From assembly GCF_947489565.1 (NCBI RefSeq), contig NZ_CANLEA010000003.1:62001-126000 (forward strand): a stretch of 64,000 nucleotides of DNA. Reading direction: 5' to 3'. Shown one piece after another: positions 42,032-50,228 of this stretch (the stretch's first letter is position 1; each line of letters opens with the position of its first letter). The notes below the pieces were generated by a model. That model was not told where the DNA came from, ran no database searches, and saw only the letters and a list, made by a program, of their open reading frames with translations. The stretch comes from an uncultured Kordia sp. Lineage in GTDB: Bacteria > Bacteroidota > Bacteroidia > Flavobacteriales > Flavobacteriaceae. The position numbers and the translations under genes are program-made.

Positions 42032-42625
42032 ATGAATAAAAAAACGATCATCATAATCGTTGTCCTAGCGGTTATAGCCATTTTTACGTACACAAAATAC
42101 AATGGAATGGTAGGAATTAATGAAGATACAAAAACAGCTTGGTCTAAAGTAGAAAGTGAATATGAACGTAGAAGTGCGTTGATTGGAAACTTAGTTAAAA
42201 CTGTACAAGGTGCTGCCGATTATGAAAAATCTACGTTAGAAGCAGTTATCAATGCAAGAGCAAAAGCTACCTCAACACAAATTAATGTAGATGATATAAC
42301 GCCTGAAAATATGGCAAAATTTCAACAAGCACAGGCTGGATTATCAGGTGCTTTATCAAAATTATTAGTGTCTGTAGAACGTTATCCTGACTTAAAAGCG
42401 AACCAAAGCTTTTTGAAGCTTCAAGATGAATTGGCAAGCACTGAAAATTCTGTTCGTACCGCAAGAAATCGTTATTCTGAACAAGCCAATAAATTAAATA
42501 AACACATCAAAACATTTCCAAACAATCTATTTGCAAGCATGTTTGGATTTAAAGAAATGGCACGCTTTAAAGCAGCAGCTGGTTCTGAAAACGCACCTGA
42601 CGTTGAATTTGACTTTAATAAATAA
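42032..42625 (+). CDS. lemA: LemA family protein
   Basis: 197 residues. N-terminal transmembrane helix (KKTIIIIVVLAVIAIFTY) and helical LemA domain with KTAWSKVESEYERRSALIGNLVKTV and ARNRYSEQANKLNKHIKTFPNN. LemA proteins are envelope proteins of unknown activity that travel with TPM-domain genes, as here, where two follow. Confidence 0.9.
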   Translation: MNKKTIIIIVVLAVIAIFTYTKYNGMVGINEDTKTAWSKVESEYERRSALIGNLVKTVQGAADYEKSTLEAVINARAKATSTQINVDDITPENMAKFQQAQAGLSGALSKLLVSVERYPDLKANQSFLKLQDELASTENSVRTARNRYSEQANKLNKHIKTFPNNLFASMFGFKEMARFKAAAGSENAPDVEFDFNK

Positions 42626-42646
42626 TTCGCAATACGCACATACAAT

Positions 42647-43087
42647 ATGTCTAAAGTAGAAGATTTCCTTTCCACAGAGGAAGAACAAGAAATCGTTGCT
42701 GCCATTAGAACAGCAGAACGAAGTACTTCTGGTGAAATTCGCATTCACATTGAAGATCATGTTAATATTGATCCTTTTGAACGCGCACTAGAAGTATTTC
42801 ATATGCTGAAAATGGACAATACCAAACTCCGCAATGGTGTGCTTATTTATGTTGCTGTGCGAGATAAAAAATTTGTGATTTGCGGTGATGAAGGCATTAA
42901 TAATGTGGTTCCAGACAATTTTTGGGATACTACGCGTGATACGATGCGCAATCAATTCCGACAAGGAAATTTTACAAAAGGATTGATTGAAGGCGTATTG
43001 CAAGCCGGACTAGAATTACAAAAGCATTTCCCTTGGGATGTGGATACTGACGAAAACGAACTCTCAAACGAAATTTCAAGAGGCTAA
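42647..43087 (+). CDS. TPM-domain protein (soluble)
   Basis: 146 residues making up one TPM (TLP18.3/Psb32/MOLO-1) domain: FLSTEEEQEIVAAIRTAERSTSGEIRIHIEDH and VLIYVAVRDKKFVICGDEGINNVVPDNFW. No signal peptide or anchor, so cytoplasmic. It overlaps the following TPM gene by one base. TPM domains act as phosphatases or in protein repair in other organisms; the role beside LemA is unknown. Confidence 0.85.
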   Translation: MSKVEDFLSTEEEQEIVAAIRTAERSTSGEIRIHIEDHVNIDPFERALEVFHMLKMDNTKLRNGVLIYVAVRDKKFVICGDEGINNVVPDNFWDTTRDTMRNQFRQGNFTKGLIEGVLQAGLELQKHFPWDVDTDENELSNEISRG

Positions 43088-43911
43088 TGCTGAAAACACT
43101 CAAAACAACATATTTACGCACATTTCTTTGCCTTTTAGGATTATTATTCTTGAATGTTTCGCATGCACAGTTTGATATTCCTCCTAAACCAACAAAGGCA
43201 AATCCTGATGCTATCTACGATTATGCGAATTTACTTTCTAGTAATGAGAAAGCTACTTTAGAGCATAAAATCATTAAGTATTCTGATACGACTTCTACTC
43301 AAATTGTGATTGCAATTATTGAAAGTTTACAAGGAGAAAGTATTGGAATGTTGACGCCAAAATGGGGACATGAATGGGGCGTTGGACAAAAAGGAAAAGA
43401 CAATGGTGTGATGATTGTTCTTTCAAAAAGCGATCGTAAAATATGGATTTCTCCAGGATATGGTGCCGAAAACGAATTGACCGCAGGAATTGTGGGACAG
43501 ATTACCCGAAATCGGATCATTCCGTTTTTTAAGAAAGGTGATTATTATGGCGGATTAAACGCTGGTGTTGATAGTATTATTGAAGTATTAGCTGGCGAAT
43601 TTACTGGTGAACGCAGACGTTCTTCCAAAGGTACGCCCGTTGGCGTTGTTTTCTTTTTGATTATCTTTTTTATAGTCTTGGTGTCAATTTTAGCTAATAA
43701 TAAACGAAATGGCGGCGGCAATAATCGCGGTGGCGGACGACGACGAAATAGCACTGGAAGTGATTTACTGGATATCATTATTTTGAGTAATCTTGGAAAA
43801 GGTTCTTTTGGTAGTGGTGGCGGAAGCGGCGGTGGCGGCTTTGGCGGTGGATTCGGTGGTGGCTTTGGCGGCGGCGGATTCAGCGGTGGTGGCGCTGGTG
43901 GAAGTTGGTAG
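43087..43911 (+). CDS. TPM-domain membrane protein with Gly-rich tail
   Basis: 274 residues. Signal peptide (about 1-27, ending VSHAQ), TPM domain (about 40-165: YDYANLLSSNEKATLEHKII; NGVMIVLSKSDRKIWISPGYGAE), one transmembrane helix (VGVVFFLIIFFIVLVSIL), then a basic Arg/Asn segment and a tail of GGG/SGG/FGG repeats ending AGGSW. This matches YgcG-type proteins. With lemA it forms a known pair. Confidence 0.88.
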   Translation: MLKTLKTTYLRTFLCLLGLLFLNVSHAQFDIPPKPTKANPDAIYDYANLLSSNEKATLEHKIIKYSDTTSTQIVIAIIESLQGESIGMLTPKWGHEWGVGQKGKDNGVMIVLSKSDRKIWISPGYGAENELTAGIVGQITRNRIIPFFKKGDYYGGLNAGVDSIIEVLAGEFTGERRRSSKGTPVGVVFFLIIFFIVLVSILANNKRNGGGNNRGGGRRRNSTGSDLLDIIILSNLGKGSFGSGGGSGGGGFGGGFGGGFGGGGFSGGGAGGSW

Positions 43912-43948
43912 TTTTTGTTAGACTTTATTAGATTTTTTGACTTGTTGC

Positions 43949-44075
43949 TCTCTTAGATTATTAGACCTGTTTTACTTTTAGATTGTTAGACTGCCTTAGA
44001 CTGATTTTTCTCTTAGATTATTAGACTCGCTTTACTCTTAGATTGTTAGACTATCTTAGACTAATTTTTCTTGAA
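43949..44075. repeat. Tandem repeat, unit 60 bp
   Basis: TCTTAGATTATTAGAC and TTAGATTGTTAGACT recur at 43951 and 44011 with period 60, in the 280-bp convergent gap between the TPM gene and the T9SS cargo gene. Related words occur after phhA (about 34465-34530). Confidence 0.7.
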
Positions 44076-44191
44076 GACATGAAAAGCATAATAGATCTGG
44101 AAGTTCTCTAGATCTTTTCGGTTAAAAAAATCGTGCTATGATCTGTTTCGTATTCTCAGAAACATCTCAATACTCACTACTAAGAACAAAA

Positions 44192-46612
44192 CTATCGTTT
44201 CAAAGTAAAATGTCCTGTAAAAGTACGTCCATCTTGTAATTGTGCAGAAAACCAATAATCGTTAGAAGGCATTTTTGCGCCGTTAATGGTTCCGTTCCAA
44301 GCATCTTCGGAATTGATTAAAACTCTGAGCAACTTCCCATAACGATCGTATATGAACACTTGCGAATTCCCTTGAAAAACCGATGAAATTCCTTTGAGTT
44401 GCCAAGTATCATTAATTCCATCGTTGTTTGGTGTGAAGAATCTTGGATATCCAATTACGGCGATGTCTGCATCTACCGTTCCACAATTATTTTTAATGTC
44501 TCTCACATACACCGTATGAAATCCTACACCTACATTTTGAAAGATATTTGATTCTTGATATACACCATTTGGATTGTCGAGCGCATATACATATGTACCT
44601 TCTCCAGAAACCATGACTGTAACAATATTGTTATCGGAAATATCATCAATTTGAATTTCTCCTATGGTGGCAATATCTGATGGCTGTACTGAGATCGTTT
44701 TTGTTTTTGTGCAAGCACCAATTTCAGTAACTTCCACCGTATAATTCCCTATTTGATTTACCTGAATTTCTGGCGTTGTTTCTCCATTTGACCATACAAA
44801 AGCATAGTCACTAAAGTTACTATTAATCCCACTTGAAAGCGTGATCATTTGTGGTGAAAAATTCACACAGTAATAAACTTCTTCTGTCGTTTCAATTGCT
44901 GGTAAGTTAATTACATTAAGCATGACTTCTCCTATTCCATAACAATCGCCATTTTGCGCTACACGTGCATAAATTGTTTGTGAATAAGCTGTTGTATTGG
45001 TGAACTGATTTCCTAACGGATTGGACAGTAATAATGCATTTTCTAAGGTTTCAAAATAAGTAACCGTAACATCCGTCGGCAAACCATCTGTGATTTGCGC
45101 ATCAGCTTCTGATAGATCAAATTGCGTAAGTCCGACCTCTTCTACCGCATCACAAGCATTGATGACGGCATTATTGACCGCATTTGAATTTACTTGAAGC
45201 GTGACTTCCGCAGTATTTTCACAACCAGAAACTAGGTCCGTTACTTTTGCATATATTACTTGCGGATTGGCTGTATTTGTGTAAGCTCCTGTTGTGATTT
45301 CATCCGTTAAAGCACTGTCTGTATAATAACGTACTTGCCGATCTACAACAATTCCAGCTGCTACTTCTTGATTGTATTCAAAAAGATTAAAAATAGTTGC
45401 ACCACTGGTTGATCCACATTGTACAATGGAAATATCTTCTGTTGCTGGCAATCCAAAAATTGATCCTGTTATTGGTATGCGTGGACCACTTGTACAGCCT
45501 GAAAACGCTGGAAATACCCAAAATGTAGTCGTTTCTGTGAGCGAGACTGTATAACTTGTTCCTGTATGAATAGGCGTTGTTGCCGTTTCTGATGCAAACC
45601 ATTGTACACTATCTGTGTTTGTTGCGATGCTTAAAGTTAACTCTGCTGCATCACAACTTCCGCTTTCTGTGATTGTTGATTTTGGAGTTTCAATTCGTGT
45701 ACTCGCAGATAAATTGATGGCGGGTTCTCCTGGCATTCCGCCAAATTCTACAATGTATCCTTGTGGATGATATGGATTGTTCGGATCGGTTGAACCTTGA
45801 TTGGGTAAATCGTTCCAAGAACCCATCAAACCGATACTTGGATCGGTAATATGTGCATAATGTTCGCCTCCAAGGTTGTTAGGTTCGCCCGTATTCCAAA
45901 ATGAAAATGCTCCATTTTGTGGTGAACCATTGACGGCTCCTAACCAAAAAACTGTTCCTGCTTCGGGTCCCGTAACCCATTGCCATGTTCCTTCTTGATC
46001 TACGTCTGAAGCGCCAATCCAACCCGTTCCTGAACTCTGTGAACCTGCGAGTTCTGCTTCTTCCTCTGTGGTGAGTGTAGCCAAATATCCTTCCAACCCA
46101 AAATAGGTTTGTGCCGCCGCCGCATCACGTGCTTGTGTCCAAGTAATTCCTGTGTTTTGCACATAGAAATAGTAATGTCCTGTAGATGGTAAATAGTTGG
46201 CATCTCCTAAGTTGATGGAGAAAAATTTATCTTCTGTAAAGTTCGTTTGTGTAGTTTCAAAAACGATTGCTTCAATGGCAGCTTCGTATTCTGCAAACGT
46301 TGCAGGACCAACTAAAGCTAATCTACCAAGATTTGGTGTCCAAAAAGCATCAATATTAGGATGTATCCCTGTTAAACTCAATTCATCTTCACCATTGGTA
46401 TACCCTTCAGAAATTTGCACATATATAATAGGCAAACTGGTATCTCCAGCATCAGGATCGGTAATTGATACGTTCATCGCTATACTCATTGGCGCATCAC
46501 CACAATATTGCTGATCACCTTCTGCGGTGATTGTTGGTGGTGTTTGCGCATGCGATATTGCAGTTGCTAATAGCAGCATGCAAAAGCATATCGATCTAGA
46601 AAAATTAAGCAT
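44192..46612 (-). CDS. T9SS-secreted C-type-lectin-domain protein (type B sorting)
   Basis: 806 residues. Signal peptide (about 1-22, ending ISHAQ). An N-terminal beta domain resembles cadherin-like repeats. A C-type-lectin-like domain at about 150-295 (YYFYVQNTGITWTQARDAA; GWIGASDVDQEGTWQWVTGPEAG; WNTGEPNN) keeps the EPN Ca/sugar motif. Then several Ig-like repeats. The C-terminal gliding-motility/type IX sorting domain (RFFTPNNDGINDTWQLKG; VFIYDRYGKLL) ends with HFTLKR. It should be exported by T9SS and fixed at the surface, binding glycans. Confidence 0.9.
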   Translation of the reverse strand: MLNFSRSICFCMLLLATAISHAQTPPTITAEGDQQYCGDAPMSIAMNVSITDPDAGDTSLPIIYVQISEGYTNGEDELSLTGIHPNIDAFWTPNLGRLALVGPATFAEYEAAIEAIVFETTQTNFTEDKFFSINLGDANYLPSTGHYYFYVQNTGITWTQARDAAAAQTYFGLEGYLATLTTEEEAELAGSQSSGTGWIGASDVDQEGTWQWVTGPEAGTVFWLGAVNGSPQNGAFSFWNTGEPNNLGGEHYAHITDPSIGLMGSWNDLPNQGSTDPNNPYHPQGYIVEFGGMPGEPAINLSASTRIETPKSTITESGSCDAAELTLSIATNTDSVQWFASETATTPIHTGTSYTVSLTETTTFWVFPAFSGCTSGPRIPITGSIFGLPATEDISIVQCGSTSGATIFNLFEYNQEVAAGIVVDRQVRYYTDSALTDEITTGAYTNTANPQVIYAKVTDLVSGCENTAEVTLQVNSNAVNNAVINACDAVEEVGLTQFDLSEADAQITDGLPTDVTVTYFETLENALLLSNPLGNQFTNTTAYSQTIYARVAQNGDCYGIGEVMLNVINLPAIETTEEVYYCVNFSPQMITLSSGINSNFSDYAFVWSNGETTPEIQVNQIGNYTVEVTEIGACTKTKTISVQPSDIATIGEIQIDDISDNNIVTVMVSGEGTYVYALDNPNGVYQESNIFQNVGVGFHTVYVRDIKNNCGTVDADIAVIGYPRFFTPNNDGINDTWQLKGISSVFQGNSQVFIYDRYGKLLRVLINSEDAWNGTINGAKMPSNDYWFSAQLQDGRTFTGHFTLKR

Positions 46613-46707
46613 ATAATTTAGAGTATATCTCTAAAAATAGGTATTTTTTTTATGCAGTCTAGTGAGTTCGTAGATTTTTAACAACTATAACGTTATAGTA
46701 GTGAAAA

Positions 46708-47658
46708 TTAATTTCCGTTGTTGTTGTTGGGATACATTTTTTTGATTTTTTGCTGCTGTTTTTCTGTCAGTTCATCGAATGGCTTTTTATACTTTTTTAA
46801 TGCAAACTCGTTGCGAACTGCATGTAAAGCATCACTAATTACTTCCTTTATATCTGCAACAGTGCTCATCATGGTTTCGCCACTCACATTTAGTGACACA
46901 CTACTATTAAATGTGTGTGTTTGATAATGTTTTTTAAGCACCTCTTTTAATTCATCAATAGAAACTTCTTCATTATTTACTTTTAAAGTGCTTTTGCCTT
47001 TGGTTACGATTTGAAGATTGGTTGCTACAGTCAGGTCTTTTTGTAATACATTTTCAATTTCTTTTGCTAAATGTAATTCATCTATATCAACTTCTTGTAT
47101 TATTGGTTTTATATAGTAGTTATCTATAGTTGTAATCATTAGGAACTTATAATATTCATGTGTAAAATCTTCTGCTGTAAACATTTTAGAAATTTCATTT
47201 CCTATTTCGGAAATACTGCTTGTGCCTTTATTTTTGATTATAGATTTTAAGAACTCAGTATTTTTATTGATACGAGTTTCTTTAAAACCCGTTTCATTCA
47301 TCATTTCGCTAACACAAGATTTGTATTTTTCAAAACTAAAGTCTTTTGCTTTCACCATTGTATTTAGAATAAAATCTGCAACTCCTAAACTTACAGTCTC
47401 AGAACTTTTAAGTATTTCTAAATTTTTAAATACGTTTAGATAGCTTTCGCCTGAACCATCTTTCAGCAACTTTTTTTCAATTAATAGTGTTTCTGCTTTT
47501 TGAATAAGATTTTCAAGTTTAGCTCCATTGTCTTTAAAGCCATTACGAAAACAATTCATCGCGATAGTTTCTTTTTCATATTTTTCTGTTTGCCCAAAAA
47601 TATGCATCGTGCTAAATAGAAGAATCACACAACTAAGCTTTTGAAATATTGTTTTCAT
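46708..47658 (-). CDS. Secreted protein with ExbD-like C-terminal domain, paralog 1
   Basis: 316 residues with signal peptide (ending HIFGQ). N-terminal domain (about 25-180) is shared with the genes at 48624 and 49159: MNCF..G..DNGAKLENLIQKAETLLI, GSGESYLNVFKN, and EDFTHEYYKF. The C-terminal part (about 215-310) resembles the periplasmic half of flavobacterial ExbD (LKVNNEEVSIDELKEVL; EVISDALHAVRNEFALKKYKKPFDEL; KKMYP). It lacks the ExbD transmembrane helix. Function unknown; perhaps a soluble competitor or partner in a TonB/ExbBD-type machine. Confidence 0.7.
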   Translation of the reverse strand: MKTIFQKLSCVILLFSTMHIFGQTEKYEKETIAMNCFRNGFKDNGAKLENLIQKAETLLIEKKLLKDGSGESYLNVFKNLEILKSSETVSLGVADFILNTMVKAKDFSFEKYKSCVSEMMNETGFKETRINKNTEFLKSIIKNKGTSSISEIGNEISKMFTAEDFTHEYYKFLMITTIDNYYIKPIIQEVDIDELHLAKEIENVLQKDLTVATNLQIVTKGKSTLKVNNEEVSIDELKEVLKKHYQTHTFNSSVSLNVSGETMMSTVADIKEVISDALHAVRNEFALKKYKKPFDELTEKQQQKIKKMYPNNNNGN

Positions 47659-47684
47659 TGATTGTTTTTTGTTTGATTGGTAAT

Positions 47685-48578
47685 TTAGTGCAACTGCTTT
47701 CTAATAAAATTTAACCACTTTTTCTGATAGTCTTCTCCTCCTTTTACACCAACATCAAAATGCCCTGCGCCTTTTACCAAGATGAATTCTTTTTCTGTAG
47801 AAGCACAATTTTGATAGAGCTTTTCACCATAACTATAATGAATATTTTCATCCTGATCGCCATGTGCAATCATAATGGGTTGATGAATATTTTTTACGGA
47901 AAGAATTGGTTTTACCTCATCGGGATTGAAGTCCGCAATTTTTCCAGCTTCGCGCAAAGCTGCATCCGACACAAAACGCAATCCGAAGCCGCCTAGCATT
48001 TTCTTTTTGTAATCGTATACAATTTGATCTAAGTCTGCAAAAGTACTTTCTATAATGCCAAATTCGATCCGTTTGTCAAATTCTAAGGCTTGAATAGCAA
48101 TAGCACCTCCTAAAGAGTTTCCCCAAATCCCAATTTTTAATGAAGGATTCCGTTTTTTGAGTTCGTCTACAATGGTGGCAATGTCTTGCTTTTCGTGAAA
48201 ACCATAGCTACAATATTGTCCGCCACTTTCACCATGTGCTCTTCCGTCAAAAACAACAGAGGCAATTCCGCGTGAAGCCAAATTTCCCGCAAGGTTTAAA
48301 AAGTGTTCTTTACAACCGCCAATTCCGTGTATTAAAATCATTACTGCTTTAGCTTCTTGCGTCTTTGGCTGAATATAATAGCCTTTGAGTGATATGCTAT
48401 CTTTTGTCGAGATTGTTACGGTTTCACTTTGCAATCCAAGTTGTTCTGGCGTAATGTCAAGATTGATTTTTTGTGGTTGAATAATCGCATATGGCGCTAC
48501 GTGAATGGTAAGAATGTACCCTGCAATTCCTACTAGAAATAGTACTACAATGAATATTTTTAATAGTTTCTTTTTCAT
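47685..48578 (-). CDS. Alpha/beta-hydrolase with N-terminal membrane anchor
   Basis: 297 residues. N-terminal helix (FIVVLFLVGIAGYILTI) then an alpha/beta hydrolase fold: oxyanion region LIHGIGGCKEHF, nucleophile Ser in IGIWGNSLGGAIAI, Asp in IAHGDQDENI and His in GAGHFDVGV. The catalytic triad is complete. Substrate unknown; related to BAAT/dipeptidyl-type or FrsA-like lipid-side esterases. It lies between two of the ExbD-like paralogs on the same strand (27 and 46 bp gaps), so it may be part of their operon. Confidence 0.85.
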   Translation of the reverse strand: MKKKLLKIFIVVLFLVGIAGYILTIHVAPYAIIQPQKINLDITPEQLGLQSETVTISTKDSISLKGYYIQPKTQEAKAVMILIHGIGGCKEHFLNLAGNLASRGIASVVFDGRAHGESGGQYCSYGFHEKQDIATIVDELKKRNPSLKIGIWGNSLGGAIAIQALEFDKRIEFGIIESTFADLDQIVYDYKKKMLGGFGLRFVSDAALREAGKIADFNPDEVKPILSVKNIHQPIMIAHGDQDENIHYSYGEKLYQNCASTEKEFILVKGAGHFDVGVKGGEDYQKKWLNFIRKQLH

Positions 48579-48623
48579 TAGATTTCTATTTCAATAGTGC
48601 TCGTTACTTGTACAATTCTAGGA

Positions 48624-49166
48624 TTACTTTTTATTAGAGACATGGTATTTGTCTATCAGTGAAAACGTAAGGTATTTGTAGAATTCATGATTAAAATCTT
48701 TAGCTTCAAATATTTCTAGCATTTTACTTGTCAAGTCTGTGATTTTAGGATTATTTCCAGAGGAAGACATGGTAATAAACTTGCTCAATTTAGAATCTTT
48801 GAAGTCAGGACTTTTAAGAATTCCATCCATACATTTACTATATTTTTTAGTATTCTTAGGATCTAATAATCTTTTAATCACATAGTCGCTAATTCCAAAG
48901 TTGGAGATTCGTCCATCAATGGCCATTCTTATGTTTTTGTAGAGTGTTATATAACTCTCGCCACTTGTATTTTGAAGCAATTCTGCACTAATTAATTTTT
49001 GCTCTGCTTTTTTGATGAGTGATTTAAATTCGACTCCGTTGTCATCAAACAAACTGCACATACAGTTCATGTAGGTTGCTTCTAACTTGTAATTATTTTG
49101 GGCTTTTGTTTGGAATGAAATTAATAGTACAAAAGCGCAGAGTATTGATTTGATCATTTTATTCAT
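48624..49166 (-). CDS. Secreted protein, paralog 2 (short, without ExbD-like domain)
   Basis: 180 residues with signal peptide (ending FQTKAQ). It has only the N-terminal domain of the family (MNCMCSLFDDNGVEFKSLIKKAEQKLI; TSGESYITLYKN; AKDFNHEFYKY) and stops where its paralogs enter the ExbD-like part. It overlaps the end of the 49159 gene by 8 bp. Either a natural short form or a truncated copy. Confidence 0.68.
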   Translation of the reverse strand: MNKMIKSILCAFVLLISFQTKAQNNYKLEATYMNCMCSLFDDNGVEFKSLIKKAEQKLISAELLQNTSGESYITLYKNIRMAIDGRISNFGISDYVIKRLLDPKNTKKYSKCMDGILKSPDFKDSKLSKFITMSSSGNNPKITDLTSKMLEIFEAKDFNHEFYKYLTFSLIDKYHVSNKK

Positions 49167-50091
49167 CTATTTCTAAATTCTTAATTTGTAATGGATATGT
49201 TTCTTTAATTTTTGTTTGTTCTGATGTTGACAATTCACTGTAAAAACGCTTGTATGTTTCTTTCGCCAATTCATCTCTTACCATTTCTAATCCTTCTTGA
49301 ATTCTTTCTTGAACTCTCATGAAGTTTCCATATTCAGTCATTCTGCTAGTTTGAAACACCACGATACTTTTGGAAGTATTTTGTTTAAAATATGAAATTA
49401 CTTTTTTTCTTAGAACTTCTATGGCAATTTTTTCATCATTCACAAAGATTTGTTGCTCAGCGTTAATTTTTACGAATAATGCATGCTTTCGCTCTTCTTC
49501 TGTTAACGATTTTTCATCTTCTGTTTTTGGCAATTGAGGAGTAAAACTAAGATCTACATAATTCATAGACTCAATCATCGTAAATGTGGTCATTTTGTAA
49601 TAATCGTGTGTAAAATCTTCTGGGTCAAGAATTGCAATAAATTGTTCTATGAATTCATTTGAGCTCGGTTCAGCTTGTTTTAACGACGCTATTAACTTCA
49701 ACATTCTCGAAAGCTTTGAGTCTTTAAAATTTACCGCCGAAAATACTTTTTGCATGCAATCTTCACTTTCTAATGAAATGATTTTATCGGATACTTCCGT
49801 CATGTATTTTGCGACTCCTAAATCTTGCAGTTTTTCATTAAACATATTGTCTAGATTTCTATACATTGCTAGATAACTTTCGCCACTTTTATCTTTTAAA
49901 TAGCCAAAGTCAATTAACTTTTGTTCTGCTTTTTTTAGAATGTTTAAGAATTCAACTCCTTTGTCTGGTAAGGACTGATAAAAGCAATACATAAATTCAG
50001 TTTCCGTTTTGAGTCGTTTTTTTTGACTGAAAACGGTCATCGAACTTGATAGAATGATTAGACAAATAAGTGACCTTAGTATGTTTTTCAT
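49159..50091 (-). CDS. Secreted protein with ExbD-like C-terminal domain, paralog 3
   Basis: 310 residues from the ATG at 50091 (50097 is equally possible). Signal peptide ends TVFSQ. N-terminal domain as in the other two (MYCFYQSLPDKGVEFLNILKKAEQKLI; KSGESYLAMYRN; EDFTHDYYKM). C-terminal ExbD-like domain (FVNDEKIAIEVLRKKV; RIQEGLEMVRDELAKETYKRFYSEL; KETYPLQI) matches the end of ExbD proteins of this phylum more clearly than paralog 1. Confidence 0.7.
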   Translation of the reverse strand: MKNILRSLICLIILSSSMTVFSQKKRLKTETEFMYCFYQSLPDKGVEFLNILKKAEQKLIDFGYLKDKSGESYLAMYRNLDNMFNEKLQDLGVAKYMTEVSDKIISLESEDCMQKVFSAVNFKDSKLSRMLKLIASLKQAEPSSNEFIEQFIAILDPEDFTHDYYKMTTFTMIESMNYVDLSFTPQLPKTEDEKSLTEEERKHALFVKINAEQQIFVNDEKIAIEVLRKKVISYFKQNTSKSIVVFQTSRMTEYGNFMRVQERIQEGLEMVRDELAKETYKRFYSELSTSEQTKIKETYPLQIKNLEIDE

Positions 50092-50168
50092 GCACATTTT
50101 TTCTGTTGGACGACACTTTTGAAGCATTCGTTACATTTAAAGCCTCAAAATACAAAATTAAGTGTACA

Positions 50169-50203
50169 AAAAAAGCTTCTGTGTATTTGTCAGAAGCTTT
50201 TTT
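50169..50203 (-). terminator. Terminator after the large barrel gene
   Basis: AAAAAAGCTTCTG, a 9-base loop and CAGAAGCTTTTTT: 13-bp stem with T run, 26 bp after the stop at 50229 (- strand). Confidence 0.85.
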
Positions 50204-50228
50204 GTATGGTATGCATTATATGTGTGTA

